Below are positions 15,701 to 24,016 of a stretch of 47,166 nt of DNA, one piece after another. The first letter of the stretch is position 1, and the number at the start of each line of letters is the position of its first letter. The position numbers and the translations under genes are program-made. The notes under the pieces were generated by a model, which made no database searches, was not told the DNA's origin, and saw only the letters and a program-made list of their open reading frames with translations. The DNA comes from Syntrophomonadaceae bacterium (lineage in GTDB: Bacteria > Bacillota > Dethiobacteria > DTU022): NCBI GenBank assembly GCA_003553895.1, contig PWFM01000050.1, positions 1 through 47,166 on the forward strand. Reading direction: 5' to 3'.

Positions 15701-18700
15701 ATGGCTGCTTTTTTGAAAAAAATATTCGGCGATCCCAATGAAAAGGAAGTACGCCGGCTGCAGAAAGATGTAGATCAGGTCAATGCCCTGGAAGAGTGGG
15801 CTTCTTCGCTTCCCGATGATCATTTTCCGAAACAGACGGATCTGTTCCGGGATCGTCTTCAAAAAGGGGAGACTGAAGACGATCTGTTGCCGGAGGCATT
15901 TGCCCTGGCCCGGGAGGCGGCACGGCGAAAAACAGGCATGCGCCCCTTTGATGTCCAGATCATGGGAGCTATTGTCCTTCACCATGGCCGGATAGCGGAA
16001 ATGAAAACAGGAGAAGGTAAAACCCTCGTGGCTACCTTGCCGGCATACCTCAATGCCATTTCCGGCAAAGGAGTTCATATCGTTACTGTTAACGATTACC
16101 TGGCCCGCAGGGACCGGAACTGGATGGGCCCGGTTTATGAAATGTTGGGCCTTAATGTGGGGCTGGTTGTGCAGGGTCTGGAACAGGAAGACCGCCGGGA
16201 GGCTTATCAAGCTGACATACTTTATGCCACCAACAACGAACTGGGATTTGATTATCTGCGCGACAACATGGTTCTATACAAAGATCAGATGGTTCAGAGA
16301 GGCCATCACTATGCCATTGTTGACGAAGTTGACAGCATCCTTATTGATGAAGCGCGGACTCCCTTGATTATAAGCAGCAGGGTCGAAACCAGGGAAGATT
16401 ACGGACGCTGGAAGAATGAAGTGGAGCACTTAATCCGCCGGCAGGGCAAATTGATTGCCGACCTTTTAAATGAAGCTCGCAAGGACCTGGATTCCGGTAA
16501 TGAAGAAGAGGCCGGCGAAAAACTGCTCCTGGCCAGGCGCGGTTCTCCCAAGAACAGGAAATTGATGAAAATGCTCAAGGAGTCGGGTGTGGAGAAGCTG
16601 GTGGAACGCACCAAGCACCGTTTGATGACAGAAAAAAGGCTTCCCCACCTGGAAGAAGAGCTTTACTATATCATCGATGAAACCACCAGGTTGGCCGATA
16701 TTAAAGATAAAGGATATCGGGAACTGGAACGGGTCAACCCGGAACTGACCAGGATCTTGCGTTTGGGTAAGTCCAGCGCGGAAGATGATGACAGAGATGC
16801 ACTCGATGAAGGGTATTCCGAGCAGGAAGATGAGGATATAGAGTTTGCTGAAGAGATAGAAGAGGCCGGCCAGCATCGCCACTATTTCGACCAGCTGATC
16901 AAGGCTTACTCCCTCTTCGAAAAAGATGTCGATTATGTGGTCCAGGACGGCAAAGTATTAATTGTCGACGAATTTACGGGCCGCCTGATGCCCGGCCGCC
17001 GTTACTCAGACGGCCTCCACCAGGCCATCGAAGCCAAGGAGGGAGTCGAGGTCCAGGCGGCTACAAGGACGGTAGCTTCGATTACATTTCAGAACTATTT
17101 CCGTATGTACGACAAGATCTCCGGGATGACCGGGACCGCGGTCACCGAAGAAGAGGAGTTCCAGAAAATATATGGGATGGACGTTGTGGCTATCCCTACC
17201 AACAAGCCCTTGATTCGCGAAGAATGGCCCGACCTGATTTACAAGACTGAGCCGGCCAAGTTCAATGCAGTAGTGGAAGCAATCAAGGAATGCCGGGAGC
17301 GCGGTCAGCCGGTCCTTGTGGGGACGATCTCGGTGGAAAGATCTGAAATGCTGAGCAGAATGCTAAAAAAAGAGGGCGTCCCTCACGAGGTGCTTAATGC
17401 CGTCAATCACAGCCGCGAAGCTTACATTATTGCCCAGGCCGGACGAAAAGGAGCGGTGACCATTTCCACCAACATGGCCGGCCGGGGGACGGATATCATT
17501 CTTGGCGGCAATCCCGAGTACCTGGTTAAAGAAATGTTGATCACGGAGTTTGGCGCCGATTACCCGGAATTGGACGAGGAAAAGCAAAAGCGCTGGGATG
17601 AACGTCAGGCTAAATTGATGCAAGAAGCGATGGAGGAGACGCGGCAGCAAAAACAAGAAGTTATTTCCGCCGGGGGGCTGCATGTACTTGGCACCGAAAG
17701 GCATGAAAGCCGCCGTATCGATAACCAGCTGCGCGGGCGTTCGGGACGCCAGGGTGATCCCGGTTCATCCCAATTCTTTGTTTCCCTGGAAGATGATCTA
17801 ATGCGCCTTTTCGGAGGAGAAAATATAGCCAGCCTGATGGAAAGATTTGGAGTGGAGGAAGATGTGCCTATCGATCATTCCCTGGTCAGCCGGGGAATTG
17901 AGAATGCCCAGAAGAAGGTGGAATCAAGGAACTTTGAAATCAGGCGCAACCTGCTCGACTATGACGATGTCCTCAACCAGCAGCGGGAAGTGATCTACAG
18001 CCAGCGCCGCCGGGTGCTGGAAGGTGAAGACATGCGGCAGCCGATTCTTGGGATGGTTGACGAAGTTATTGATCGTATGGTTGAAGAATATACCGTAGAA
18101 AAGGGTTTCTTGGAAGATGAAGACGCCCGGGCTCTCCTGGAAAGGGCTGAAGATATCTTTGTCCGCCGGGGCCGTATTGCCCTGGAAAACCTTGTTGACC
18201 AGGAAGAAGAAGATGTTAAAAGCTTACTCCGGGAAGAAGCGCATGCCTTTTACGAGGAAAGGGAGCGGGATCTGAGGCCTGAAATTATGCGCGAAGTGGA
18301 AAGAGTGGTCCTCCTGCGCACAGTGGATCGCCATTGGATGTATTTCATCGATGTCATGCACGATCTGCGGCGTGATATCCACACCCAGGCTTATGGCCAG
18401 AGAAACCCTCTGGTAGAGTACAGGATGCAGAGTGCGGAAATGTTTGAAGATATGATCCGCCAGGTGCAAAGTGATGTAGTCCGCGCCGTATACCAGGTAA
18501 ATGTTACAGCTGCGCCAAAAAGAGAAGCCGTAGCCAGCGATATCAGGGGGCAGAGGCAGAAAATAGCCGCAGTTGGTGGCGGCAGGGCCTCCGCTGCAGC
18601 GGGTTATGGCGGTTCTGCCCCGGAAAAACCAGCCAAGGCGGAACCGGTTTCTGTCGAGAAAATAGGCCGCAACCAACCATGCCCCTGTGGAAGCGGGAAG

Positions 18701-18730
18701 AAATACAAGAAATGCTGCGGAACGGGCTAA
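15701..18730 (+). CDS. secA: Protein translocase ATPase SecA, long form
   Basis: SecA is the ATPase motor that drives preproteins through SecYEG. At 1009 residues it is much longer than the roughly 840 residues of Bacillus SecA. The DEAD-type motor is clear: MKTGEGKTLVATLPAYL, VDEVDSILIDEARTPLII, GMTGTAVTEEEEF, TNMAGRGTDIILGG and RGRSGRQGDPGSS. The extra length lies mainly between residues 227 and 407, where a 181-residue segment with NEARKDL, LLARRGSPKNRKLMKMLKESG and LYYIIDE replaces about 85 residues in Bacillus. An acidic run (EDDDRDALDEGYSEQEDED) precedes the KDVDYVVQDG return. The C-terminus ends in a zinc-binding SEC-C motif (CPCGSGKKYKKCCG). ATG 15701 follows AAGGAG. Confidence 0.97.
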   Translation: MAAFLKKIFGDPNEKEVRRLQKDVDQVNALEEWASSLPDDHFPKQTDLFRDRLQKGETEDDLLPEAFALAREAARRKTGMRPFDVQIMGAIVLHHGRIAEMKTGEGKTLVATLPAYLNAISGKGVHIVTVNDYLARRDRNWMGPVYEMLGLNVGLVVQGLEQEDRREAYQADILYATNNELGFDYLRDNMVLYKDQMVQRGHHYAIVDEVDSILIDEARTPLIISSRVETREDYGRWKNEVEHLIRRQGKLIADLLNEARKDLDSGNEEEAGEKLLLARRGSPKNRKLMKMLKESGVEKLVERTKHRLMTEKRLPHLEEELYYIIDETTRLADIKDKGYRELERVNPELTRILRLGKSSAEDDDRDALDEGYSEQEDEDIEFAEEIEEAGQHRHYFDQLIKAYSLFEKDVDYVVQDGKVLIVDEFTGRLMPGRRYSDGLHQAIEAKEGVEVQAATRTVASITFQNYFRMYDKISGMTGTAVTEEEEFQKIYGMDVVAIPTNKPLIREEWPDLIYKTEPAKFNAVVEAIKECRERGQPVLVGTISVERSEMLSRMLKKEGVPHEVLNAVNHSREAYIIAQAGRKGAVTISTNMAGRGTDIILGGNPEYLVKEMLITEFGADYPELDEEKQKRWDERQAKLMQEAMEETRQQKQEVISAGGLHVLGTERHESRRIDNQLRGRSGRQGDPGSSQFFVSLEDDLMRLFGGENIASLMERFGVEEDVPIDHSLVSRGIENAQKKVESRNFEIRRNLLDYDDVLNQQREVIYSQRRRVLEGEDMRQPILGMVDEVIDRMVEEYTVEKGFLEDEDARALLERAEDIFVRRGRIALENLVDQEEEDVKSLLREEAHAFYEERERDLRPEIMREVERVVLLRTVDRHWMYFIDVMHDLRRDIHTQAYGQRNPLVEYRMQSAEMFEDMIRQVQSDVVRAVYQVNVTAAPKREAVASDIRGQRQKIAAVGGGRASAAAGYGGSAPEKPAKAEPVSVEKIGRNQPCPCGSGKKYKKCCGTG

Positions 18731-18778
18731 ACTACCGTCAAATAAGAAATGATTGATTATCCTGAAAGTGGTGATAAG

Positions 18779-19901
18779 ATGCTTAAAGAGCACCTTGAAG
18801 AACTGGAACTTCAAAAGAAACGGTTTGAAGAAATGAGGGCTTCTCTTTGAATATGACGAGAAGCTAAAACAACTGGGGAAGTCGGAAGCCAGGGCCGGAG
18901 AGCCCGGCTTTTGGGACAACAGCGTCAGGGCCCAGGAGTATATGAAAAAACAAGGCGAACTGCGCGAAAAAATCCGGCCCCTGCAGGAACTGGAAAAATT
19001 GATTGAAGAAACGGAAGTATACCTGGAACTGGCCACTGAAGAAGAGCGCGATGAGCAGGAAGCGGTTAAAGAAGCCGCTAAAAGCCTTGGTGAAATAAGA
19101 AAAAAGCTTGACCGTCTAGAGCTTGAAATCCTTCTGAACGGCAAGTATGATTTCTGTGATGCTATCTTATCGCTTCACCCCGGTGCCGGGGGGCTGGAAT
19201 CCCAGGATTGGGCTGAAATGCTCCTGCGCATGTACAACCGGTGGTGCGAACAGAACGGCTACGAGATTGAGCTGGTCGATCTGCTCAGTGATGATGAGGC
19301 CGGGATCAAGAGCGCTACTTTTATCGTCCGGGGGCATGCCGCCTACGGTTATCTGCAGGCGGAAAAAGGGGTTCACAGAATGATCCGTATTTCGCCCTTT
19401 GATACTTCCAAGCGGCGTCATACTTCTTTTGCTTCCGTTGATGTTGTCCCGGAAGTGGAGGAAGAGGAATATACTATTAACCCTGATGACCTGAAGATCG
19501 ACACCTTCAGGGCAAGTGGAGCGGGCGGTCAGCATGTTAATAAAACCGATTCAGCTGTCAGAATTACTCATCTACCTACCGGCCTGGTTGTTACATGCCA
19601 GAATGATCGTTCCCAGCACAGCAACCGGAACAGGGCCCTGAAAGTCCTCCAGGCAAAGCTGGCCGAAATAAGCCGCCGCGAACAGGCCGAAGAGATAGAT
19701 GCCGAAAGAGGGCAGCAAAGGGAGATTGCCTGGGGAAGCCAGATCCGGACCTATACCTTTCATCCTTTTACCCTGGTTAAGGACCACCGTACGGGGGTGG
19801 AAGTGGGCCAGGTGGAGGCAGTAATGAATGGCATGCTCGATCCCTTTATTGATGCTTACCTGCGTTGGAAAGCCAGGGGCAAAGTGCCTTTGAAAAAATA
19901 A
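18779..19901 (+). CDS. prfB: Peptide chain release factor 2, programmed +1 frameshift
   Basis: RF2 releases peptides at UGA and UAA. The gene is in two frames. ATG 18779 opens a 23-codon frame ending CTT TGA (UGA at 18848-18850); translation resumes +1 at GAA 18849 and runs to 19901, for about 373 residues in all. Both segments are needed: the first encodes LKEHLEELELQKKRFEEM, the typical RF2 start, and the second contains the specificity motif SPF (RISPFDTSKRRH) and the catalytic GGQ (SGAGGQHVNKTDSAV). The shift is autoregulatory: low RF2 slows reading of the UGA and favours slippage. A Shine-Dalgarno-like AGGG (18836-18839) precedes the slip codon, but with 5 bases between it and CTT rather than 3. 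It follows secA, as in Bacillus. Confidence 0.95.
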
Positions 19902-19925
19902 CCCGGCATAATGGAGATTTACTAA

Positions 19926-20804
19926 ATGAAGTTTAAAAAGCCTCAGGTAACAAAAGTTGATCTCAAGTTCTATTTTATTGATCTGCTTGGCATCATTGCC
20001 GGCTGTTTCATCATGGCTCTCAGCATGAACATGTTCAAAGTGCCCAACTTTCTCGTACCCGGCGGAATAAGCGGGATCGGGGTTTTTGCGTACCACATCA
20101 TTGGTGTTCCCGTGGGCCTGACGATTATTATCTTAAACATACCCCTTTTTGTTGCTGCCTATTTTCAGCTTGGTCCCCGAATGGTGGTGCAAAGTCTGAT
20201 CGGCACATTAATATTTTCGTTTGCCATAGATGTTACGGCTCCTTTTTTGCCCCAGGCTACCGATGATCTGCTTCTTGCCGCAGTTTATGGTGGGGTAATT
20301 ATGGGCATCGGAGTGGGCCTGGTTTTTCGTTTCCGCAGCTCAACAGGGGGCACTGCCCTGCTTTCCCTGATCCTGGCCAAGGTTACCGGGGTTAGCCCGG
20401 GACAGGCGCTGTTTTTCGGAGACCTTTTTGTCCTGGCTCTGGCTATCTTTATTTTTGGCAGTGAACCGGCTATGTATTCAGCCCTGGCTCTTTTTGTTAG
20501 TATCAAAGTGGTTGACGCCGTTCTGGAAGGCCTCGGCTTGTCCAAGCAGGCTATTATTATCACTCGCAGCGGGGCTGAGATTAATACGAGGTTGTTGGGT
20601 GAACTAGGACGTGGCGTAACCAGAATTGAAGCACAGGGCGGCTATACCGGAGAAGGCCGCGAAGTGCTTTTGTGTGTGGTGACCAGGCAACAAACCTCCC
20701 ATCTTAAATCGATTATTCATGAAGTCGATCCAACTGCTTTTGTAATTATCGGCAATGCTACGGAAGTTCATGGAGAAGGTTTTAAAAAAATGCAGCAAAA
20801 TTAA
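19926..20804 (+). CDS. YitT-family membrane protein
   Basis: The 292-residue product has about five hydrophobic segments in residues 15-195, with family motifs NMFKVPNFLVPGGISGIG and FRSSTGGTALLS, and then a soluble C-terminal DUF2179 domain (about 205-290) with IEAQGGYTGEGREVLLCVVTRQ. This is the YitT/YvjA family (DUF161 plus DUF2179). Its transport substrate or role is not established. A yitT-like gene near prfB and ftsE is common in Firmicutes. ATG 19926 lies 24 bases after prfB, so the two may be co-transcribed. Confidence 0.85.
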   Translation: MKFKKPQVTKVDLKFYFIDLLGIIAGCFIMALSMNMFKVPNFLVPGGISGIGVFAYHIIGVPVGLTIIILNIPLFVAAYFQLGPRMVVQSLIGTLIFSFAIDVTAPFLPQATDDLLLAAVYGGVIMGIGVGLVFRFRSSTGGTALLSLILAKVTGVSPGQALFFGDLFVLALAIFIFGSEPAMYSALALFVSIKVVDAVLEGLGLSKQAIIITRSGAEINTRLLGELGRGVTRIEAQGGYTGEGREVLLCVVTRQQTSHLKSIIHEVDPTAFVIIGNATEVHGEGFKKMQQN

Positions 20805-20947
20805 TCATACCGGTTTAATGGATTTTAAAAATATGCAAAACATGTTAATATTTTAAAATGTTTAGCAGGATAAAAACAATTACTGTCGAAATTTAAAGCT
20901 AACAGAGTAGTAGATTATGTAAAGTATATAGAGGAAGGTTCTTCTGC

Positions 20948-21637
20948 ATGGTCGAAGCGAAAAACCTGTCCATGAAGTACGGCAAAGGCAAGCAACTTGC
21001 CCTGGACGATGTCAGTTTTTTTATCGATCGCGGTGAATTTGCTTTTTTCGTTGGTTCAAGCGGCGCCGGGAAGTCGACACTTTTGAAGCTGATCATCCGG
21101 GAGTTAAAACCAACCGGAGGCGTGCTCAAGGTGTTTAACAGGGATGCCGGCCGCCTGCCGGGGCACCGCCTCCCATATCTGAGGCGTAACATCGGCATGG
21201 TATTCCAGGATTTTAGGCTGATGGAGGAGAGGACTGTATATGACAATGTCGCTTTTGCGATGATTGTTATCGGTTCTTCGCGTCGTGAGATCAGGCGGCG
21301 GGTCCCCCATGTCTTGAACCTGGTTGGATTGCAGGACAAGGCCAAAAAAAAAGTAACCGACCTGTCCGGTGGAGAACAGCAGCGGGTCGGACTGGCCAGG
21401 GCCATTGCCAATCGTCCGGCCATGATTATTGCCGATGAACCGACGGGCAACCTGGATCCGGGAACGGCCATGGATATCATGAGCCTGCTGCGCAGCATCA
21501 ACCTGCGCGGAACCACGGTTCTGGTGGCAACCCATAACCGGGACATTGTCGACCAGTTCAGAAAAAGGGTGCTATACCTGGAAAATGGCAAATTAGTCGG
21601 CGATGAACAAAAGGGGATATACACTAATGTTCATTAG
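20948..21637 (+). CDS. ftsE: Cell division ATP-binding protein FtsE
   Basis: FtsE is the ATPase of the FtsEX complex, which regulates peptidoglycan hydrolases at the membrane. The 229-residue ABC protein has Walker A GSSGAGKST (36-44), signature LSGGEQQRVGLARA, Walker B IIADEPTGNLDP and the switch His in VATHNRD. FtsE-specific QDFRLMEERTVYDNVAFAM is present. ATG 20948 follows AGAGGAAGG at some distance. The gene overlaps ftsX by 11 bases, so the two are coupled. The 143 bases upstream are AT-rich, with only a weak AAACAT/ATGTTT inverted repeat. Confidence 0.95.
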   Translation: MVEAKNLSMKYGKGKQLALDDVSFFIDRGEFAFFVGSSGAGKSTLLKLIIRELKPTGGVLKVFNRDAGRLPGHRLPYLRRNIGMVFQDFRLMEERTVYDNVAFAMIVIGSSRREIRRRVPHVLNLVGLQDKAKKKVTDLSGGEQQRVGLARAIANRPAMIIADEPTGNLDPGTAMDIMSLLRSINLRGTTVLVATHNRDIVDQFRKRVLYLENGKLVGDEQKGIYTNVH

Positions 21638-22514
21638 CGGCTTCATGTATATCCTGGGAGAAACATTGAAAGGGCTCTACCGTAACCGCTGGATGTGTAT
21701 TACTTCGACCGGGGTGGTTATGGTTACCTTGTTGATGCTTGGCCTGTTTATGGTAGTTAACCTTAATGTTCGCCACATCACTGAAGCTGTTAAAGAGCAG
21801 GTCGAAATGGTAGTCTATATCGATGAAGAAGCCGGGCGGAGCACTGTTGAAGAATTAGGGCGTAAAATAGCGGATCACCCGGAAGTGGAACGGGTTGACT
21901 ATGTGTCCAGCGAAGAACATATGGGTCGCCTCCAGCAGCAGCTGGGAGGAATGCTGGAAGGTTACGACAGTACACTGGACAACCCGCTTCTGGCTTCATT
22001 CGAGGTCGGGACGGAAGATCCGGAAGCTGTGGTCAGGTTGGCCGGAGAGTTTGAAACCTATCCCGGTGTGGCGGCTGTATTTTACGGCCAGGGATACGTA
22101 GAAAACCTGTTTGAAATAACCAGGGTAGCCCAGGCCATCGGATTGGCCCTAATGGCAGGTCTGGCCGTTACGGCGGTTTTCCTGATATCACATACCATCA
22201 AGCTTACTGTTATGATGCGAAAAAGGGAAATAACAATTATGAAATATGTTGGCGCCACCAACTGGTTTATTCGCTGGCCTTTCCTCCTGGAAGGCCTGCT
22301 GATGGGTTTCGTTGGTGCGGCTCTGCCCCTTGGCCTTCTGCATTATATGTACAGTATTTCGGTAGAATGGGTAGCCGTAAACGACCTGATGTTCATTAAT
22401 CTGCTGCCCCTGCAGACGGTGATGGCCGAACTGGCTGTATACCTGATCCCTCTCGGGACCGGGCTTGGCATTTTGGGCAGCACGTTTTCGATGGGCCGTT
22501 TTCTTAGGGTATAG
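21627..22514 (+). CDS. ftsX: Cell division membrane protein FtsX
   Basis: The 295-residue permease-like partner of FtsE has one N-terminal membrane segment (about residues 24-48), an extracellular domain (about 50-165) and three C-terminal membrane segments (about 170-195, 220-245, 262-288). This is the standard FtsX topology, with a family motif IMKYVGATNWFIRWPFLLEG. ATG 21627 is chosen: AAGGGG lies 10 bases upstream within the end of ftsE. FtsX passes the ATPase state of FtsE to an extracellular hydrolase; the next gene encodes a likely target. Confidence 0.93.
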   Translation: MFISGFMYILGETLKGLYRNRWMCITSTGVVMVTLLMLGLFMVVNLNVRHITEAVKEQVEMVVYIDEEAGRSTVEELGRKIADHPEVERVDYVSSEEHMGRLQQQLGGMLEGYDSTLDNPLLASFEVGTEDPEAVVRLAGEFETYPGVAAVFYGQGYVENLFEITRVAQAIGLALMAGLAVTAVFLISHTIKLTVMMRKREITIMKYVGATNWFIRWPFLLEGLLMGFVGAALPLGLLHYMYSISVEWVAVNDLMFINLLPLQTVMAELAVYLIPLGTGLGILGSTFSMGRFLRV

Positions 22515-22559
22515 AGAGAAAAAAATGACATTATTTCATCAGGGAGGAAAAAAATAATC

Positions 22560-23771
22560 ATGCTTGCCGGTATTGGTTCCAGGAAATTGACCTTTATCGT
22601 TGTTGTGCTCCTATCGCTGGTGATAGCAGTGTTCCTTTTTGGGCCTGCTGAAGCGGTTACAAACGATGAAATTGATGCCAGGCAGGAGGAACTGGAAGAA
22701 GTTGAAGAGCGCAAGAGGGAGGAAAAAAGTGCCCTCGAACACCGGTTAAATCGAGAAGCGGCCTTACAAGAAGAGCTGGAAGAACTCGAAAGTCGCCTGG
22801 TTGAACTGGAGCAGGAGCAAGAGCATTTAAAAAGGGAAATTGCGGAAGTAGAAGGTGAGATAGCTGATGCCGAAAAGGAATTGGCTGAAGCGGAAGAAAG
22901 GCTAAGTTACCAGGAAGATCTTTTAAACCTGCGCTTACGAGCTATTCAGCAGTACGGAGTGGTTTCATACCTGGAAGTACTCTTTGAATCGAGCAGTTTT
23001 CCTGATTTTCTGACCAGGCTTTACAACCTGAGCATTATTGCCTCAAATGATCTGCGCTTGATTGAAGAAATCCAGGATGAAAGGGACATTATCCAGGCCT
23101 GGAAAGACGAATTGGAAGAAAGCAAGGCTGAGCTTGAAAATATGCGCCGTCAGGTAGCCGCCAATGAAGAAGAAATAAGGCAGGCCACGGCCGACCGGGA
23201 ATTAATTCTTGAAGAATTGCAGGGCGAAATAGTTAAAAACCTGCAGGCTATTGAAGACCTTGAAAAAGAAGCCCAGCGCCTGGATTCGATGATCAGAGAG
23301 CTGATTGCCCAGGCGGAAAGCCAGTTTTCCGGCATTGATGGTGATCTGCACTGGCCTATCGAATCGCCTACCAGGATTACCTCAGGCTATGGTTGGCGCC
23401 GGGATCCCTTCAGCGGTAATCAGGCCTGGCACGGCGGAGTCGATATAGCGCCCCATGGTGGGGCGGCCAACTATATCCTGGCTGCCGAAGAAGGAGAAGT
23501 TATTTATTCCGGCTGGAACGGCGGATACGGCAATTGCCTCATGATTGATCACGGCGGCGGGACTGTAACCCTCTATGCTCACATGAGCAGCCTCCTGGTT
23601 GGAAAGGGAGATATAGTGGATCGCGGTCAGCGGATTGCCAGGGCGGGCACCACCGGGTACAGCACGGGCGTGCCCCTTCATTTTGAAGTGAGAGAATATG
23701 AAAAATCACCGGTGCGCAGTTATCCGGGTGGAGGGATGGATCATCGCTACGACCCGATGAAGTATTTCTAA
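22560..23771 (+). CDS. Coiled-coil M23 peptidase (EnvC/CwlO-activator-like)
   Basis: The 403-residue exported protein has an N-terminal signal or anchor (about residues 8-32), a long Glu-rich coiled coil (about 38-255) and a C-terminal LytM/M23 metallopeptidase domain (about 275-395). Zinc ligands and catalytic residues are visible: WHGGVDIA (His and Asp), LYAHMS and LHFEV. Because these are present, the domain may be an active endopeptidase rather than a degenerate activator. The architecture and the position directly after ftsEX match the EnvC-type partners that FtsX engages through the coiled coil. ATG 22560 follows AGGGAGG at a rather long spacing. Confidence 0.88.
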   Translation: MLAGIGSRKLTFIVVVLLSLVIAVFLFGPAEAVTNDEIDARQEELEEVEERKREEKSALEHRLNREAALQEELEELESRLVELEQEQEHLKREIAEVEGEIADAEKELAEAEERLSYQEDLLNLRLRAIQQYGVVSYLEVLFESSSFPDFLTRLYNLSIIASNDLRLIEEIQDERDIIQAWKDELEESKAELENMRRQVAANEEEIRQATADRELILEELQGEIVKNLQAIEDLEKEAQRLDSMIRELIAQAESQFSGIDGDLHWPIESPTRITSGYGWRRDPFSGNQAWHGGVDIAPHGGAANYILAAEEGEVIYSGWNGGYGNCLMIDHGGGTVTLYAHMSSLLVGKGDIVDRGQRIARAGTTGYSTGVPLHFEVREYEKSPVRSYPGGGMDHRYDPMKYF

Positions 23772-23835
23772 ACACGGACTAATATTAAAACCGGCACCGG
23801 TTTTTAAGAAGCAATCAAGGCTTAAGCTCCTTTTC

Positions 23836-23874
23836 ATCGGCCACTCCGGCTACTTCGGTACAGGAGTGGCCGAT
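23836..23874. other. Perfect 12-bp hairpin between M23 gene and ctp
   Basis: Arms 23836-23847 and 23863-23874 are perfectly complementary (ATCGGCCACTCC and its complement) around a 15-base loop. Only TT and then AT-rich sequence follows on the + strand, so it is an atypical terminator. It may still end the ftsEX-M23 transcript. Confidence 0.6.
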
Positions 23875-23926
23875 TTATAGCTACTTGCCTAACTAGCTAT
23901 ATTGATATTAAAATGCTATTCTGCTG

Positions 23927-23957
23927 TGGACACATTACTGTTTATTTATGGTATTAT
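23927..23957 (+). promoter_or_regulatory. Candidate ctp promoter
   Basis: TGGACA (23927-23932) and TATTAT (23952-23957) are 19 bases apart, a little long. Initiation would fall near 23964, downstream of the ATG at 23960, which supports the TTG start at 24017. Confidence 0.4.
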
Positions 23958-24016
23958 AGATGTTGGACCCCTTTGGTGGGGGTAATACAGCATGGTGGAG
24001 ACTGGGGGAGAAAAGC

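Noticed and set aside
18224..19144. A 306-codon open frame on the minus strand across the end of secA and the start of prfB
   Set aside because: It is antisense to two well-supported genes, is rich in Ser/Arg/Phe as expected from a shadow frame, and has no recognisable domain.
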